64,000 nucleotides of DNA from Siphonodentalium dalli (GCA_032622095.1 CP136062.1:200423828-200487827), one strand, 5' to 3'. Counted from the first letter of the stretch, positions 12,250-22,963 are shown. Numbers and translations: made by a program. The notes: generated by a model not told the origin, from the letters alone.

Positions 12250-12490
12250 TTTTTCGATTACAGTTTGAACCTCCATATTATGTCTAGACTTGAGTTATTT
12301 GAAAGGATATTTAGGTATATATATATATGTACCGACAAATCACAAATTACCGATCTACATGTCTGATAAAACTTTTGATAAAATTTCACAGAAATTTTTA
12401 ATCTGTTACATAAGTTAGGTAAACGCTCTTTATTATTACCATAGCGGGAATAGACTATCAACAAACGCTCTTTATTGTCATAGGCTCAAG
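12250..12490 (-). repeat. Interspersed repeat, second copy of the 8740-8985 family
   Basis: On the minus strand it shows AATAAAGAGCGTTT, CTATGGTAATAATAAAGAGCG, CTTATGTAACAG and TGGAGGTTC in the same order as 8740-8985. An (AT)n run at 12318-12328 is internal. Class unknown, possibly a SINE or MITE. Confidence 0.5.
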
Positions 12491-12754
12491 ATCGTGCGTG
12501 ATTTGTCCAAATTATATTAATCTAATGCGTCTTTTTGGGACATGAGAACTACTGGTACCACACATTAAACTTATCTTTTCCACACATTTGATAATATGAA
12601 TCGTACGTGAACACGTAGTGGAGCAACCACACATGCTGTGCCTCAAATTTGCCTTTTATCGGCGACATAGCCCTAAGAATAATTTATGTAACATCACGCA
12701 GTGATCACGACGGTACGGTGGCTGATTTAGGACATCCGAAATATTTTTTTTATC

Positions 12755-13135
12755 TCGTTTGATCTCGTTATAACGACTTACTCATCTCGTTATAACGAGA
12801 AACTATATCGTTATAACGAGAAACTATATAGATATAACGAGAAACTATCGTTATAACGAGAAACTATCGTTATAACGAGAAACTATCGTTATAACGAGAA
12901 ACTATCTCGTTATAGCGAGAAGCTATCTCGTTGTAGCGAGAAACTATCTCGTTGTAGCGAGAAACTATCTCGTTATAGCGAGAAACTATCTCGTTATAGC
13001 GAGAAACTATCTCGTTATAGCGAGAAACCATCTCGTTATAACGAGAAACTATCTCGTTATAACGAGAAACTTTCTCGTTATAACGACATAGGCATCTCGT
13101 TATAACGAGAAACTAAGTCGTTATAACGAGATATC
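12755..13135. repeat. Satellite of tandem palindromes CTCGTTATAACGAG
   Basis: Each unit of about 19-22 bp contains the self-complementary core TCTCGTTATAACGAGA joined by AACTA. About 17-18 units occur, with variants TTATAGCGAG and TTGTAGCGAG grouped in the middle (about 12905-13030) and perfect palindromes at both flanks. Because every unit is its own reverse complement, the array has no strand. It lies immediately upstream of the LINE nest. Confidence 0.9.
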
Positions 13136-13301
13136 TGGTATATATATATGGAACAGGTGTGTGAAGTTAGAAACCATTACCCAGTACCCAGAACCCAGTT
13201 CAAAACGGTAAACATAACATTGGAATATCTCATTACGGTATAGACGGGGGAGGTCGAGGATTTATTTCGTTGTTTTTGCAGTATAATTCTCAATCTGTCT
13301 G

Positions 13302-13466
13302 TTGGAGGAAAATTTAAAACTTTACTTTCCAATTGCACATTTAACAGTATATATATACTCTTCAAATAATCCAAATGATGCTTTTGGAAAATTCTCTGAA
13401 TTAGTCCGAGCTGCATATGAAACCTCATTCCCCATAAAACTAATACAAGCGAATAATAACAAAACC
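13302..13466 (+). pseudogene. LINE A, 5' portion (linker before RT), split by LINE B
   Basis: The frame reads NPNDAFGKFSELVRAAYETSFPIK (about 13366-13437), the linker between endonuclease and RT in Jockey/CR1-type LINEs, and stops being LINE A at 13466. The same frame resumes at 18019 with a block matching the family's PWMTRGLL segment, so the two halves are one broken gene. The left limit is uncertain; anything 5' of about 13330 is not recognisable as LINE. Confidence 0.8.
13425..13466 (+). repeat. 42-bp target-site duplication of LINE B (left copy)
   Basis: The 42 bases 13425-13466 (starting TCATTCCCCATAAAAC, ending AACAAAACC) recur without a mismatch at 17977-18018. They flank LINE B exactly and encode the FPIK...NNKT segment of LINE A. 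A long duplication is compatible with target-primed reverse transcription with widely staggered nicks. Confidence 0.95.
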
Positions 13467-13643
13467 TTTCAGCTGAAAGGACAACTGTACGACTTTGTTG
13501 GTATTTCTGAGCATTGGCTCAATGATGAGAACCTTCACTTTCTCCAATCGTTTCACGACTCATACTGTTGTTTAGCCAAACACGGGAGAACAATCACAAC
13601 AAGGACCGGTGGTAGTTTCACGCGCGACGGCGTGGCCATCCTA

Positions 13644-14435
13644 CACTCTCAAATAAAGCAATTGATTTAGGTACCCCATGGAACCTAAAGCCGCGATAGT
13701 ACCAGACAGTTTGGTACTATAAGCCTTTAGAGCCTTTTTAGCGTTATAGAACCACATGAGTTGGTACTCCACAGAGTGCCAATGGTTGGCTCCATGCTGA
13801 TTGGGTGAGACCGTGGGTGTGTCAATATCGAGTGCCGTGTGCAAACGATTAAATTAAAGTGAAAAATGGCCGCCCGTCGACTCGCGGTCGTAGATCTGTA
13901 GGATTATTTCATTTAGCACTATGCAAGGGAGTCTTTGTGGTTTTGTACTTAATTGGATGTTTAAACGCGGCAGCATAATTTGGAATGTAACATGTCACAT
14001 TGTTAAATTTGCCGGTATCGGGGCTGTTTTGTTCTCTGGAGTATCAAATTGCTGGATCTATGCGTAGTACCTAAATACTTCAGAGTACCTGTCTTGATAT
14101 TTTGGTACTTCAGATAATATATAGGGCGTATCATGAAAGCATCTATTTCTTGGCACCTCATATCGTGAGCGTCATGGCTTGGGTGACATAAATGCGGGGT
14201 GGGTATTATATGCACAATGCCCGGGTAGAACTTAAATAATTATTAGGTAATCCAGAGTACCAACAATTTGGTACTCTAGAGTACCAAGAAGTTGGTACTC
14301 CAGAGTACCAAACATTTTGGTACTCTAGAGTACCTAAACTTTTGGTACTCCAGAGTACCAAAAAGTTGGTACTCCCCCTGGGACATAGCTTAGTACCTAC
14401 GTAGGTACTCTGAAGAACCTATATTTTTAAGAGTG
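13644..14435. mobile_element. MITE with GGTAC-rich inverted repeats, TA target duplication, inside LINE B
   Basis: Termini CACTCTCAAATA and (reverse) CACTCTTAAAAATATAGGTTC form the inverted repeat. TA flanks both sides (13642-13643, 14436-14437). The subterminal sequence is packed with GGTACTC/GAGTACC palindromes (about 14255-14410), with clusters of near-perfect 10-14-bp inverted repeats. No transposase. Removing the element plus one TA rejoins the endonuclease frame (GVAIL|IRKHL), which independently fixes the borders. Confidence 0.92.
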
Positions 14436-16510
14436 TAATAAGGAAGCATCTGGCAAATCAGTGTATTATTCTTGATACCGGAACAGACAGGATTGTTGGA
14501 TTGCAACTGAAAGTGAGATCGTCAGAATATATTAGTGTTCTCCAAGTTTACCCCCCAAGCACTTCACGCAGTGACGATTATTATGCAGAATGCCTGGATT
14601 CTCTGAACGATCTAATAGATAACTATTCGCCAAGAGGCCCTGTGATTGTTATGGGCGACATAAATGCCCATTTGACTAGAACCAGGGGGGAGCATCTCCC
14701 GACTGGTCACGAAAGTAGATCGCAACTCATAAATGATATGCTAACTCGGACACAATCCTATTCAGTTACATGTCTGGATTCATGCACTGGTCCCCCATTC
14801 TCATACTACCCATTCTGTACAGTCGCATCAACTTCACGTATAGACCACATCATTGTGCCGGATACGATGGCGGATCTAATTGTTAAAAGCGCCATACTCG
14901 ATGACCACGAATTGAATACATCGAATCACTTACCAGTGTCGTGCAGCTTTGAGATACCAGTTTCAGAGACCACTACACCAGTTCTATTCACGAGGTTATC
15001 CTTCAATTGGGATAAAATGGACACTGCCTTATACCAGGCTTCACTTGATGAACTTCTCACCATGACTTTGTGCCACTCTCTCAAAACACGAGATAATCTA
15101 GACAAATTGTATACAGATATTGTTAAAGCAATACTGCACGCTTCCTCGATGGCGTCGCCATCAGCACCACGCCATAGGTCCAGGAAATCTTTCTGGAACG
15201 ATGAATTACGGTCACTTCATGCCGATGTCAAACAGAAACGTACCGTGTGGATAATGGTTGGTAGGCCTCACTCATACGATCATGAAGCATACATCCAGTA
15301 CAAAGAATCCAAACGTTCCTTCAGACGATCAGTGCGCTCTGCAATTCGTTCACAAGAGCATCGCAAATATGAAATCCTCGAATCATGTGCCAGCAAGGAC
15401 CAGACGCAATTCTGGAAAATGCTGCGAACATCTGATGATTCTCAACACACTGACAGTTTCGGTTCCGTTATGAACTTCGAAGGTAGAGCACTCAGAGATC
15501 GCGGCGATATTCTTGAAGCATGGCGTGTATATTTCGAAAAACTGTACACCCCGGCTATTCATTCTGACACAGAGTTCGAAGAAAGCATATACAGACAACT
15601 GCATTCGCTGCTTGATGAATCTCATCCTCAATTCGATTGTAATGTGTTCTGCGAGCCAATAAGTAATAGCGAAGTGTTTTCGGTTTTACGACGACTGAAG
15701 CGGAACAAATCAGGCGGCATCGACCAGATCACAATCGACCATCTAATTCACGGAAGTGCATCCCTTGTTAACGCTCTTTGTCGCCTGTTCAACGGACTTA
15801 TTCAACTGGAATGGATACCACCATCTCTTAAAACTGGAATAATCGTGCCATTACACAAGGGTGATCCCAAACCGAAGCATCTACTTGACAGCTACAGAGC
15901 CATAGCCTTATTGCCTGTAATTTATAAAGTTTTCGAACATATCCTTCTCAATAGATTTCTTGGTGATCCCGACATCGCAATGTTCCCACATGAGTTACAG
16001 CACGGTTTCCAGAAAGGAGTTAGCTGCCAAATGTCTGCCTTTCTTGTCCAAGAATTCATCAACTATACTGGTGATCTCAATTCTCGTGCTTTTGTGTGCT
16101 TTTTGGACTCGGCAAAAGCCTTCGATCGTGTCTGGCATGAAGGTCTCTTTGTGAAACTTCACCAACTAGGCTTCTGTGGTAGTATACTACGTGTCGTGAC
16201 TAACATGTACTCTGACTGCTCGAGTCGCGTATTGTATAACAAGGCTCTCTCGAATACATTCTCAGTTAAACAAGGAACAAGGCAGGGGGCAGTGTGTTCC
16301 CCTTTCTTCTACTTAGTGTACATAAATGACTTGCTGAATCAATTGAATTCTTCGAACTGCGGTTTCTCAATTGGATCTGTACACTGTGTCGCACCGACAG
16401 CAGCAGACGACATTGCTCTGCTATCATTATCAAAATATGGAATGGACAGTCTTCTAGATATATGTTGCAGATACAGCCGACTATGGCGCTTTAATTTCTC
16501 AGAAACAAAA

Positions 16511-16736
16511 AGTGTGGTCGTCGTTTTTAATGAGACGAAGCGTCAAGACGAAAATCACGACAGGAAATGGTACTTGGGAGATCAAATAATATCAGAAACT
16601 TCTTCGTGTGTTCATCTCGGAATAGTGTGGTCGTCGTTTTTAATGAGACGAAGCGTCAAGACGAAAATCACGACAGGAAATGGTACTTGGGAGATCAAAT
16701 AATATCAGAAACTTCCTCGTGTGTTCATCTCGGAAT
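16511..16736 (+). repeat. 113-bp tandem duplication inside LINE B RT
   Basis: 16511-16623 and 16624-16736 are the same sequence with one visible T/C difference. Both start AGTGTGGTCGTCG and end CTCGGAAT. Since 113 is not a multiple of three, the duplication shifts the frame after the KSVVVVFNET segment. A single copy would keep the frame. Confidence 0.95.
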
Positions 16737-17976
16737 TCCACACAACAAGTATCAAAATGACTCCAACCGAGCCAATGAGTTAACCACGAAACTGCGAAAA
16801 GCTTACTTCGCCTTAGCTGGAAAGCAGCCTTTCAAATCGTGCTCTCCCCTGACGATGGGGTTTATGCTGAAGTATGTTGTCCTTCCTAGGGCGTTATATG
16901 GATGCGAGCTCACACAAGTCAGTACACGTTCTATACACATCTCACTAGAACGAGCTTTCCGATGCTGTGTTAAACACATAGAAACTCTTCCTGGACGCAC
17001 ATCAACAGACGTCGCTCTCAGCTTGTTGGGACTCCTGCCTCTTGAGTCCGAAATCCACATCAAAAAGTTGAACTTCCTCGGCCATCTGATTCACCTTCCT
17101 CAAGGACATCAGGTGCCGTTAAAGATATTCCTCTTACGATTCTTTAAATTCACTCTGTTTAATAGACATACAACTGGATTTGTGTCAGACATTGTTCCTA
17201 TTCTTCAGCAATATAAACTCTACGATTACCTTGACATCTTCACACAAACCGGACATTTTCCGTCAGACTCTACATGGAAAACAATTTACAAGAAAGCTGT
17301 TCGGGACCATTATTTCTCATTCTGGACTTCATCCGTTGCCAACAACCCATCACTGACCACATTTCAACTAGTTCACACAGATCCTATGACTCCCTGGTCG
17401 ATATGGACACTTCTTAGACAGTACCCAAATTGCTCAGTTCAACTTCGGAATCTTGCTATTCTACTCAATAAGACGACGTATATTAACCATCTGACATGCC
17501 GTGCCTGTGATCAGCAGTACAACAACGAACTTCTCCACGCAATGAGGTATTGCTCTTCGGAAGTTATTCTTTCATGACGTAATAGCTACTGGGAGACTAT
17601 TCTCAAACACTATGGAGTGTCTGTATTTATCTTCATGCACGATTCTTTGAGCGACGAAGAACTTTCAGCACTGATTCTTGGAGGGAACATTCCAGGACAA
17701 CCACACCATCTAATCGAGAGTAAGCATACAATAATTCTGTTCTCCGCTGCGTATCTTCTTGCCGTGTGCTCCCTGATTAGAGGATAACCTATGACCACCA
17801 GCCGTAGATGATTCCACACGCCATCATATGTCAGGCATCAACCGCAACTTACCCAACTGTTACATGCCCTGCCACTCATCTTATAGATTGTACATTGTTC
17901 ACACTTGTTATGTACACAATTGTAAATACCTTGCTGTAAATATTCTTCTCCAGAAATGGAGGTATTGAAAATAAAT

Positions 17977-18018
17977 TCATTCCCCATAAAACTAATACAA
18001 GCGAATAATAACAAAACC
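17977..18018 (+). repeat. 42-bp target-site duplication of LINE B (right copy)
   Basis: Identical to 13425-13466. It directly follows the AATAAA-type 3' end of LINE B (about 17969-17976) and directly precedes the resumed LINE A frame. Confidence 0.95.
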
Positions 18019-19687
18019 AAGAAAAATCCTTGAATGACCAGAGGCTTATTAATTTCATCAGAAAAGAAAAATAAACTCCTGAGAAAGAACATCAATAATC
18101 CTACAGCACTAAATAAATCAAAGTACTCAAAGTACACCAACATATTCCAAAAAATTAGAAGATTAAGTCAAAAACTATGAAATACAAGAGGAAAACAAAC
18201 AAAAGATGAAAGGTATACATGGAACATAATGAATACGGTACTTTTAAGAACAACAAAGAATGAGATTAGTAAAAGGTTTATAACCTCCGAGGGAAATGAA
18301 CTATACAACCCCCAAGATATAGCAGATGAGTTCAACTCTTACTTCTCCAATGTGGCAACTGAATTACTAAAAACTTGCGAATCAACCACTACCTCTTTTG
18401 ATAAGTACCTGGGAGATCCTAATCCTGATTCATTGTTCTTTCATCCAACTGATATATATGAACTCATGAACATCACCAAGACTATGTTAAATAAAGTGAG
18501 CACAGACCATACTGGGTATTCGATGAAAACTATGAAATTTATCATACCGTTACTCTCAGAACCGATGGCTCACATTATTGATCTTTGCCTTTGTCAGGGA
18601 ATATTTCCAGATGAGATGAAAATAGCCAAGGTTATTCCGGTGTATGAATCTGGCAACAAAACTAATGTAAAAAATTATAGACCAATTAGCCTGCTGCCCA
18701 TATTTTCTAAACTTGTCGAGAAAATAGCGTGCAAACGACTATTGAGCTTTGTGGAAACTAAAGATATATTATATGCACATCAGTGTCGTTTTCGAAAAAA
18801 TAGAATCCCCTCAATCAATAATGAGACTAATGAACGCGATTGGCAATAGTAATGACAAAAAGACTAAAGATAGTACACTAGCCATGTTTTTAGATTTTTC
18901 CAAGGCATTTGATACGATAGACCACGACACGCTCTTTATAACATTAGAACATTATGGAATTCGAGGTGTCACCCACAGATTCTTTAAAAGCTACCTTGGG
19001 AATAGGAAACAATATGTACATTATTGTGGAAAACATTCAACGCCATCGAGAATTAAAACAGGTGTGCATCAGGGATCCATACTTGGACCTATTTTATTTT
19101 TACTCTATGTAAATGATATGCCAAATTCTACACATGAGAACATGTTAGCATTTGCTGACGATACTACTGTTTATATCTCAGACAAATAACTCAACTCTAT
19201 AACAAATCAAACAAAGCTTTACAGTCTATTCAAGAATGGTGTAGAGCCAATAAATTAATACTGAATACTTCTAAAAACCAAATACATGATTTTTAACGCA
19301 GCAAAGAAATCCCATAGCGATGATGATAGAAGCATTATTCTAAATGGAAACAAAATCGAACATGTAACTAACACATCTGAAAGTCCCACCTTTAAACTTT
19401 TAGGGATAGTACTGGACGAAATGTTGACCTTTAAAGATCACATAAACTACGTTAGTTCAAAACTACGGAAAACGTTATACACAATAAATAAAGTCAAACA
19501 TTTTCTGCCACGATCTGCACTAAGAAAAATATATCTTGCGCTGATAGAAAGTCACTTAACGTATGGTATAGAAGTATGGGGGAATTTTACTGCAAAACTC
19601 CTATTGCATCACTTCCCCAGCCTATGGAACACACTCCCTAAAGAAATACGCGGAGAATTTCCTCGAAATGCATTCAAACGTAGCTAA
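18019..19687 (+). pseudogene. LINE A reverse transcriptase (CR1/Jockey-group)
   Basis: Continuing the LINE A frame: KKNP, then TGA (18031-18033) where the family has Trp, then MTRGLL. A second stop is at 18178. The main open part begins near 18229: ADEFNSYFSNVATEL, NYRPISLLPIFSKLVEKI (about 18672-18726), HQCRFRKNR. After a frameshift near 18800 come LAMFLDFSKAFDTIDHDTL (about 18877-18930), TGVHQGSILGPILFLLYVNDM (about 19058-19120), the catalytic FADDTTVYI (about 19151-19180), a TAA at 19187, then FKLLGIVLDEMLTFKDHI (about 19391-19443) and LIESHLTYGIEVWGN (about 19541-19585). An internal deletion then jumps to the C-terminal PSLWNTLPKEIRGEFPRNAFKRS. The sequence does not resemble LINE B closely. 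Confidence 0.88.
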
Positions 19688-20394
19688 TAAACCATTTCCA
19701 AACCATTTGTTGTCTGAATCCTAAATGTGATAACCCTTTTTGCTCCGACTGCAAAATGAAATAAATAGATACCTAACTACTCCCATAATTACAAAACCCC
19801 TATATAAATTATAATATCCCTTATAGAAACCATGGCTCCATTCAAATCATTTGATCACTAAAATCCCGTATTCACTATTTTATGTCTTGCTTGATCCATC
19901 ATTCAAAAAATTACATCCACACATCTATTCACCAACACAAATCCTACTTAATATTAACATAGTAAACATAGAGGACTATATGGCTATGTGCAGCGACTTG
20001 GGCTGGGTTTGACAATTCGGTGGTTATTGGCCTGGGTGATGCAAGGAAGACGACCCGGGAGGCCATGGCATCGCCCGGATAACACTTATTTATAACATGT
20101 ATTCATTTATATTACACATGTGTACATGTTTTATTTGTTATCCAATAAACAATTATTTAGTTAGTTAGTCAGTCTGGTGTAAACTACATACCCACATATA
20201 AATTAGTATCCGTATGAACATGAGTGTATGTTTACAAAGACTGGATCAGAGTTACAGAATTTAATCACACATCACTGAAATTGAACATTACAGTTTTTCA
20301 GTAATCTGCGAGTTACGAAATTGTCAACATCTGCGTTTAACATGCTTTTAAAATAGCTGAATTAAATGCATGAACAATATAGTTAGTTGCCGCG

Positions 20395-20875
20395 GGGGGA
20401 GATGACGTGTTACACCGGTATTGTAGTTATTTTTTCGCGGGGGGAGATGACGTGCTACATCGGTACTTATATATAGTTAGTTCCCGCGGGGGAGATGACG
20501 TGTTACATCGGTACTTATATAGTTAGTTCCCGGGGGGGGGGGGGGTGACGTGTTACATCGGTACTCATATAGTTAGTTCCCGCGGGGGAGAGATGACGTG
20601 TTACACCGGTACTTATATAGTTAGTTCCCGCGGGGGGGGGGAGATGACGTGTTACATCGGTACTAATCCAGTTAGTTCCCGCGGGGGGGGGGGGGGAGAT
20701 GACGTGTTACATCGGTACTAATATAGTTAGTTCCCGCGGGGGGAGATGACGTGTTACACCGGTACTTATATAGTTAGTTCCCCCGGGGGGGGGGGGGGTG
20801 ACGTGTTACATCGGTACTTGTAGCTATTTCCCGCGGGGGGGGGGGGGGTGACGTGTTACACAGGTACTTGTAGTG
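20395..20875. repeat. G-rich minisatellite, about 57-bp unit, nine to ten copies
   Basis: Unit: ATATAGTTAGTTCCCGCG, a run of 4-14 G, AGATGACGTGTTAC, ATCGGTACTT. The G-run length varies from copy to copy while the rest is well kept. Every unit has TGACGT, a CRE half-site-like core, and CCCGCGGG, a partly self-complementary block. Function unknown; slippage of the G tract is the obvious source of variation. Confidence 0.9.
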
Positions 20876-21080
20876 CTTTATTTCTCCTATTTTAGGAATG
20901 CATAATTTTATGAACATTAGAATACTCATTAAAATTTCCCTTTGGATAATGCACGGTTACTGGACATAACAATTCAAGTTATCACCATTTTATTTTTATT
21001 CAGAAATGTACGTCCGACATCAAAACATGGACGTCCGACATCGGTGTATTTTCTGGATGGGTGGAGAAATCAAAGGTATA

Positions 21081-21130
21081 TCTATTATATATTTTGGAAG
21101 ATCTGTGTGTTTGTGTGTGTGTGTGTGTGG

Positions 21131-21173
<43 letters not shown>

Positions 21174-21183
21174 TGTGTGTGTG

Positions 21184-21231
<48 letters not shown>

Positions 21232-21420
21232 CGCGATGGACTCGAACACGGCTGGACCGATTTCGACCAAACTTGGTACGGACACGTAATTCGACCCGGG
21301 AACGAACATGGGCCCGTCCATTTGTCCGTGCGGCGTCAACTTGACCTTCAAAACTCATATATCGGGATCCGCAGTGCTAACACGCCGAAATTTAGCACTG
21401 CGATGCAGGGAGGATAACTC
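21081..21420 (+). mobile_element. Helitron-like family B, 5' part with long (GT)n
   Basis: Starts TCTATTATATATTTTGGAAG after an A, as in the other family B copies, then (GT)n from 21103 to 21229 and CGCGATGGACTCGAACACGG...CCGATTTCG..CAAACTTGGTA, matching the reverse-strand copies at 22975-24186. No hairpin-CTAG end follows, so it is 3' truncated near 21420. Long frames rich in Cys-Val or His-Thr here are microsatellite translations. Confidence 0.7.
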
Positions 21421-21869
21421 TATATTCATACGTTGACAAACGTAAGCAATTTGCAGGCAATTACGCATCGTGTATTTTCCCCAAAATTATAACATTTACA
21501 ATATATATTGTCTATTTGCAGGCTATTAAGAATCGTGTATCTATCCCAAAATAAATCATTTACAATTTCTGATATATAAATTTTGTTATAGCTGATATTC
21601 TTAGGTCTATTGTCGATAGATTTATTTTTGGTATATTTACACCACGCATAGGCTCGAGTTGTTTACATTTACCCCACGGGTCTGGAATCTCATCCAAGAA
21701 TCCATTTAGCTGAAATGCTATTTCGCTGTTGGAATCTACCGGTTGCCCCCAAACCGTCAATGCCAACAACATCGACATTGTTCAACTTTTACGGCGAGAA
21801 AATAATTAGTTAAAATTTACTACACAATGGTAATTTATCTTTACGTTGAAGCTTGACAATTAACGAGCG
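21421..21869. other. No feature seen
   Basis: AT-rich. A short near-repeat (GCAGGC.ATTA.G.ATCGTGTAT) occurs at about 21452 and 21518. No gene recognised. Confidence 0.4.
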
Positions 21870-22189
21870 TGTGTATATGAGGCGCGTTTATATACTTTAG
21901 TGGAAATCAAATCGGGTAAAACTGGCGGATTTTTACGGACGAAATTTGATACGTATGGTATCTCGGTATCCGCTGGGCCGATTTCCCGGTATCCGCTGGG
22001 CCAATTTCCACCATTTTTGGGGTGTTGGTGTTGGTAAACTGCCAGACGGATTTTGACGAAATTTGATACTAAGTGGTAATTGTTTCCAGGGAGTGTTTTG
22101 GACGGGTCAAATCGTGACCCCACCTGACATTGACCTTCAAAATGGTCAATTCAATGTCAAAGCCCGGACGAAGTCGGGTCACCTTCTAG
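21870..22189 (+). mobile_element. Helitron family B, 3' part ending hairpin-CTAG
   Basis: Contains family B unit sequence (GACGAAATTTGATAC..., GACGGGTCAAATCGTGACCC) and ends CCCGGACGAAGTCGGG-TCACCTT-CTAG followed by T. The hairpin plus CTRR end is the Helitron 3' hallmark. A 35-bp piece (CGGTATCCGCTGGGCC) is tandemly doubled at about 21965-22010. The 5' side is truncated. Confidence 0.75.
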
Positions 22190-22963
22190 TCTAATATATA
22201 TTTTGGGACTTCTGTCTGTCTGTCTGTTTGTTTGTCTGTGTGTTAGCTATGGCCGGGAAAACTGCCAGACGGATTTTGACGAAATTTGATACCTACGGGT
22301 AATTTTGTCCAGGGAGTGTTTTGGATGAGTCAAATCGTCACCCCGACCTGACCTTGACCTTCAAAAAGGTCAATTCAATGTCAAATCGGGTAAAACGGGA
22401 CGGATTTCGATGAAATTTGATACCTAGAGGTACTTTTGTCCGTGGAGTCTTTTGGACGGGTCAAATCGTTATCCCGACCTGACCTTGACCTTCAAAAAGG
22501 TCAATGCAAGATCAAATCGGGTAAAACAGACGGATTTCGACGAAATTTGATACCTATGAGTACTTTTGTCCTGGGAGTGTTTTGGACGGGACAAACCATG
22601 ACCCCGACCTGACCTTGACCATAAAAATTGTCAATTCAAGGTCAAATCGCGAATTATTACGGGATCTCGACGAAATTTGATACCTAGGGATACTTTTGTC
22701 CTAGGAGAGTTTTGACGGGTCAAATTGTGACCCCAACCTTACCTTGACCTTCAAAATGGTCAATTCAAGGTCAAATAGGGTAAAACCGGACGGATTTCGA
22801 CAGGTATTTTTTTCGGGTACTTTGTCCGGGGAGTGTTTTGGACGGGTCAAATCGTGACCCCGACCTGACCTTGACCTTCAAAATGGTCAATTCAAGGTCA
22901 ATCGCGCAATTTGCTGAAAAGCAGAGGGGAAACAGCCCGGACGAAGTCGGGTCCACCAGCTAG
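22190..22963 (+). mobile_element. Non-autonomous Helitron, family B, complete (TC ... CTAG)
   Basis: Begins TCTAATATATATTTTGGGAC, then a TCTG/TTTG microsatellite, then about five tandem units of about 130 bp (ACGAAATTTGATACC, TTTTGTCC.GGGAGTGTTTTG, GACGGGTCAAATCGTGACCC, GACCTTGACCTTCAAAA). It ends CCCGGACGAAGTCGGG-TCCACCAG-CTAG, with T following. It abuts the previous copy head to tail at 22189/22190. No Rep/helicase gene, so non-autonomous. Confidence 0.85.

Larger units (their letters stand above)
13467..17787 (+). pseudogene. LINE B ORF2: endonuclease, reverse transcriptase, C-terminal Cys/His domain
   Basis: Domains in order: APE-type endonuclease (FVGISEHWL about 13496; after the MITE, IVMGDINAHLT about 14647-14680, SRIDHIIVPD about 14835-14866, SNHLPVSCSFE about 14924-14955), RT (LKRNKSGGIDQITIDHL about 15698, SYRAIALLPVIYKVFEH about 15890, HGFQKGVSCQMSAFL about 16002, CFLDSAKAFDRVWH about 16097, KQGTRQGAVCSPFFYLVYIND about 16267, and APTAADDIALL about 16392), then a thumb/C-terminal part with CRACDQQYNNELLH (about 17499-17540). 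Known RTs have an aromatic residue before ADD, but here it is Ala, so the site is probably weakened. Lesions are a MITE at 13644, a 113-bp tandem duplication at 16511-16736 that shifts the frame, and TGA at 17575-17577. Beyond that stop the frame stays open to TAA at 17785-17787. Few lesions imply a young copy. Clade not assigned. Confidence 0.9.
13467..17976 (+). mobile_element. LINE B, 5'-truncated non-LTR retrotransposon inserted in LINE A
   Basis: The insertion is 4510 bp, of which 794 bp are a later MITE insertion with its duplicated TA. The 5' end starts inside the endonuclease domain (no ORF1), as expected from incomplete reverse transcription. The 3' end has an AATAAA at about 17970 and no long A tail. 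The 42-bp flanking duplication proves the junctions. Confidence 0.93.
17977..20170 (+). mobile_element. LINE A, 3' portion with 3' UTR and TTAG-repeat terminus
   Basis: Continuation of the element interrupted at 13466. After the coding remnant, the 3' UTR carries a stem-loop (20030-20078, CCTGGGTGATGCAAGGAAGA ... CATCGCCCGG), an AATAAA at about 20145 and a terminal (TTAG)n at 20156-20168, a usual CR1/L2-type end. Confidence 0.85.

Noticed and set aside
12755-13135. CRISPR-like array of short repeats
   Set aside because: Units are contiguous palindromes with no unique spacers, and the genome is eukaryotic.
21020-21417. Several overlapping frames rich in Cys-Val or His-Thr
   Set aside because: They are translations of a (GT)n microsatellite on both strands.
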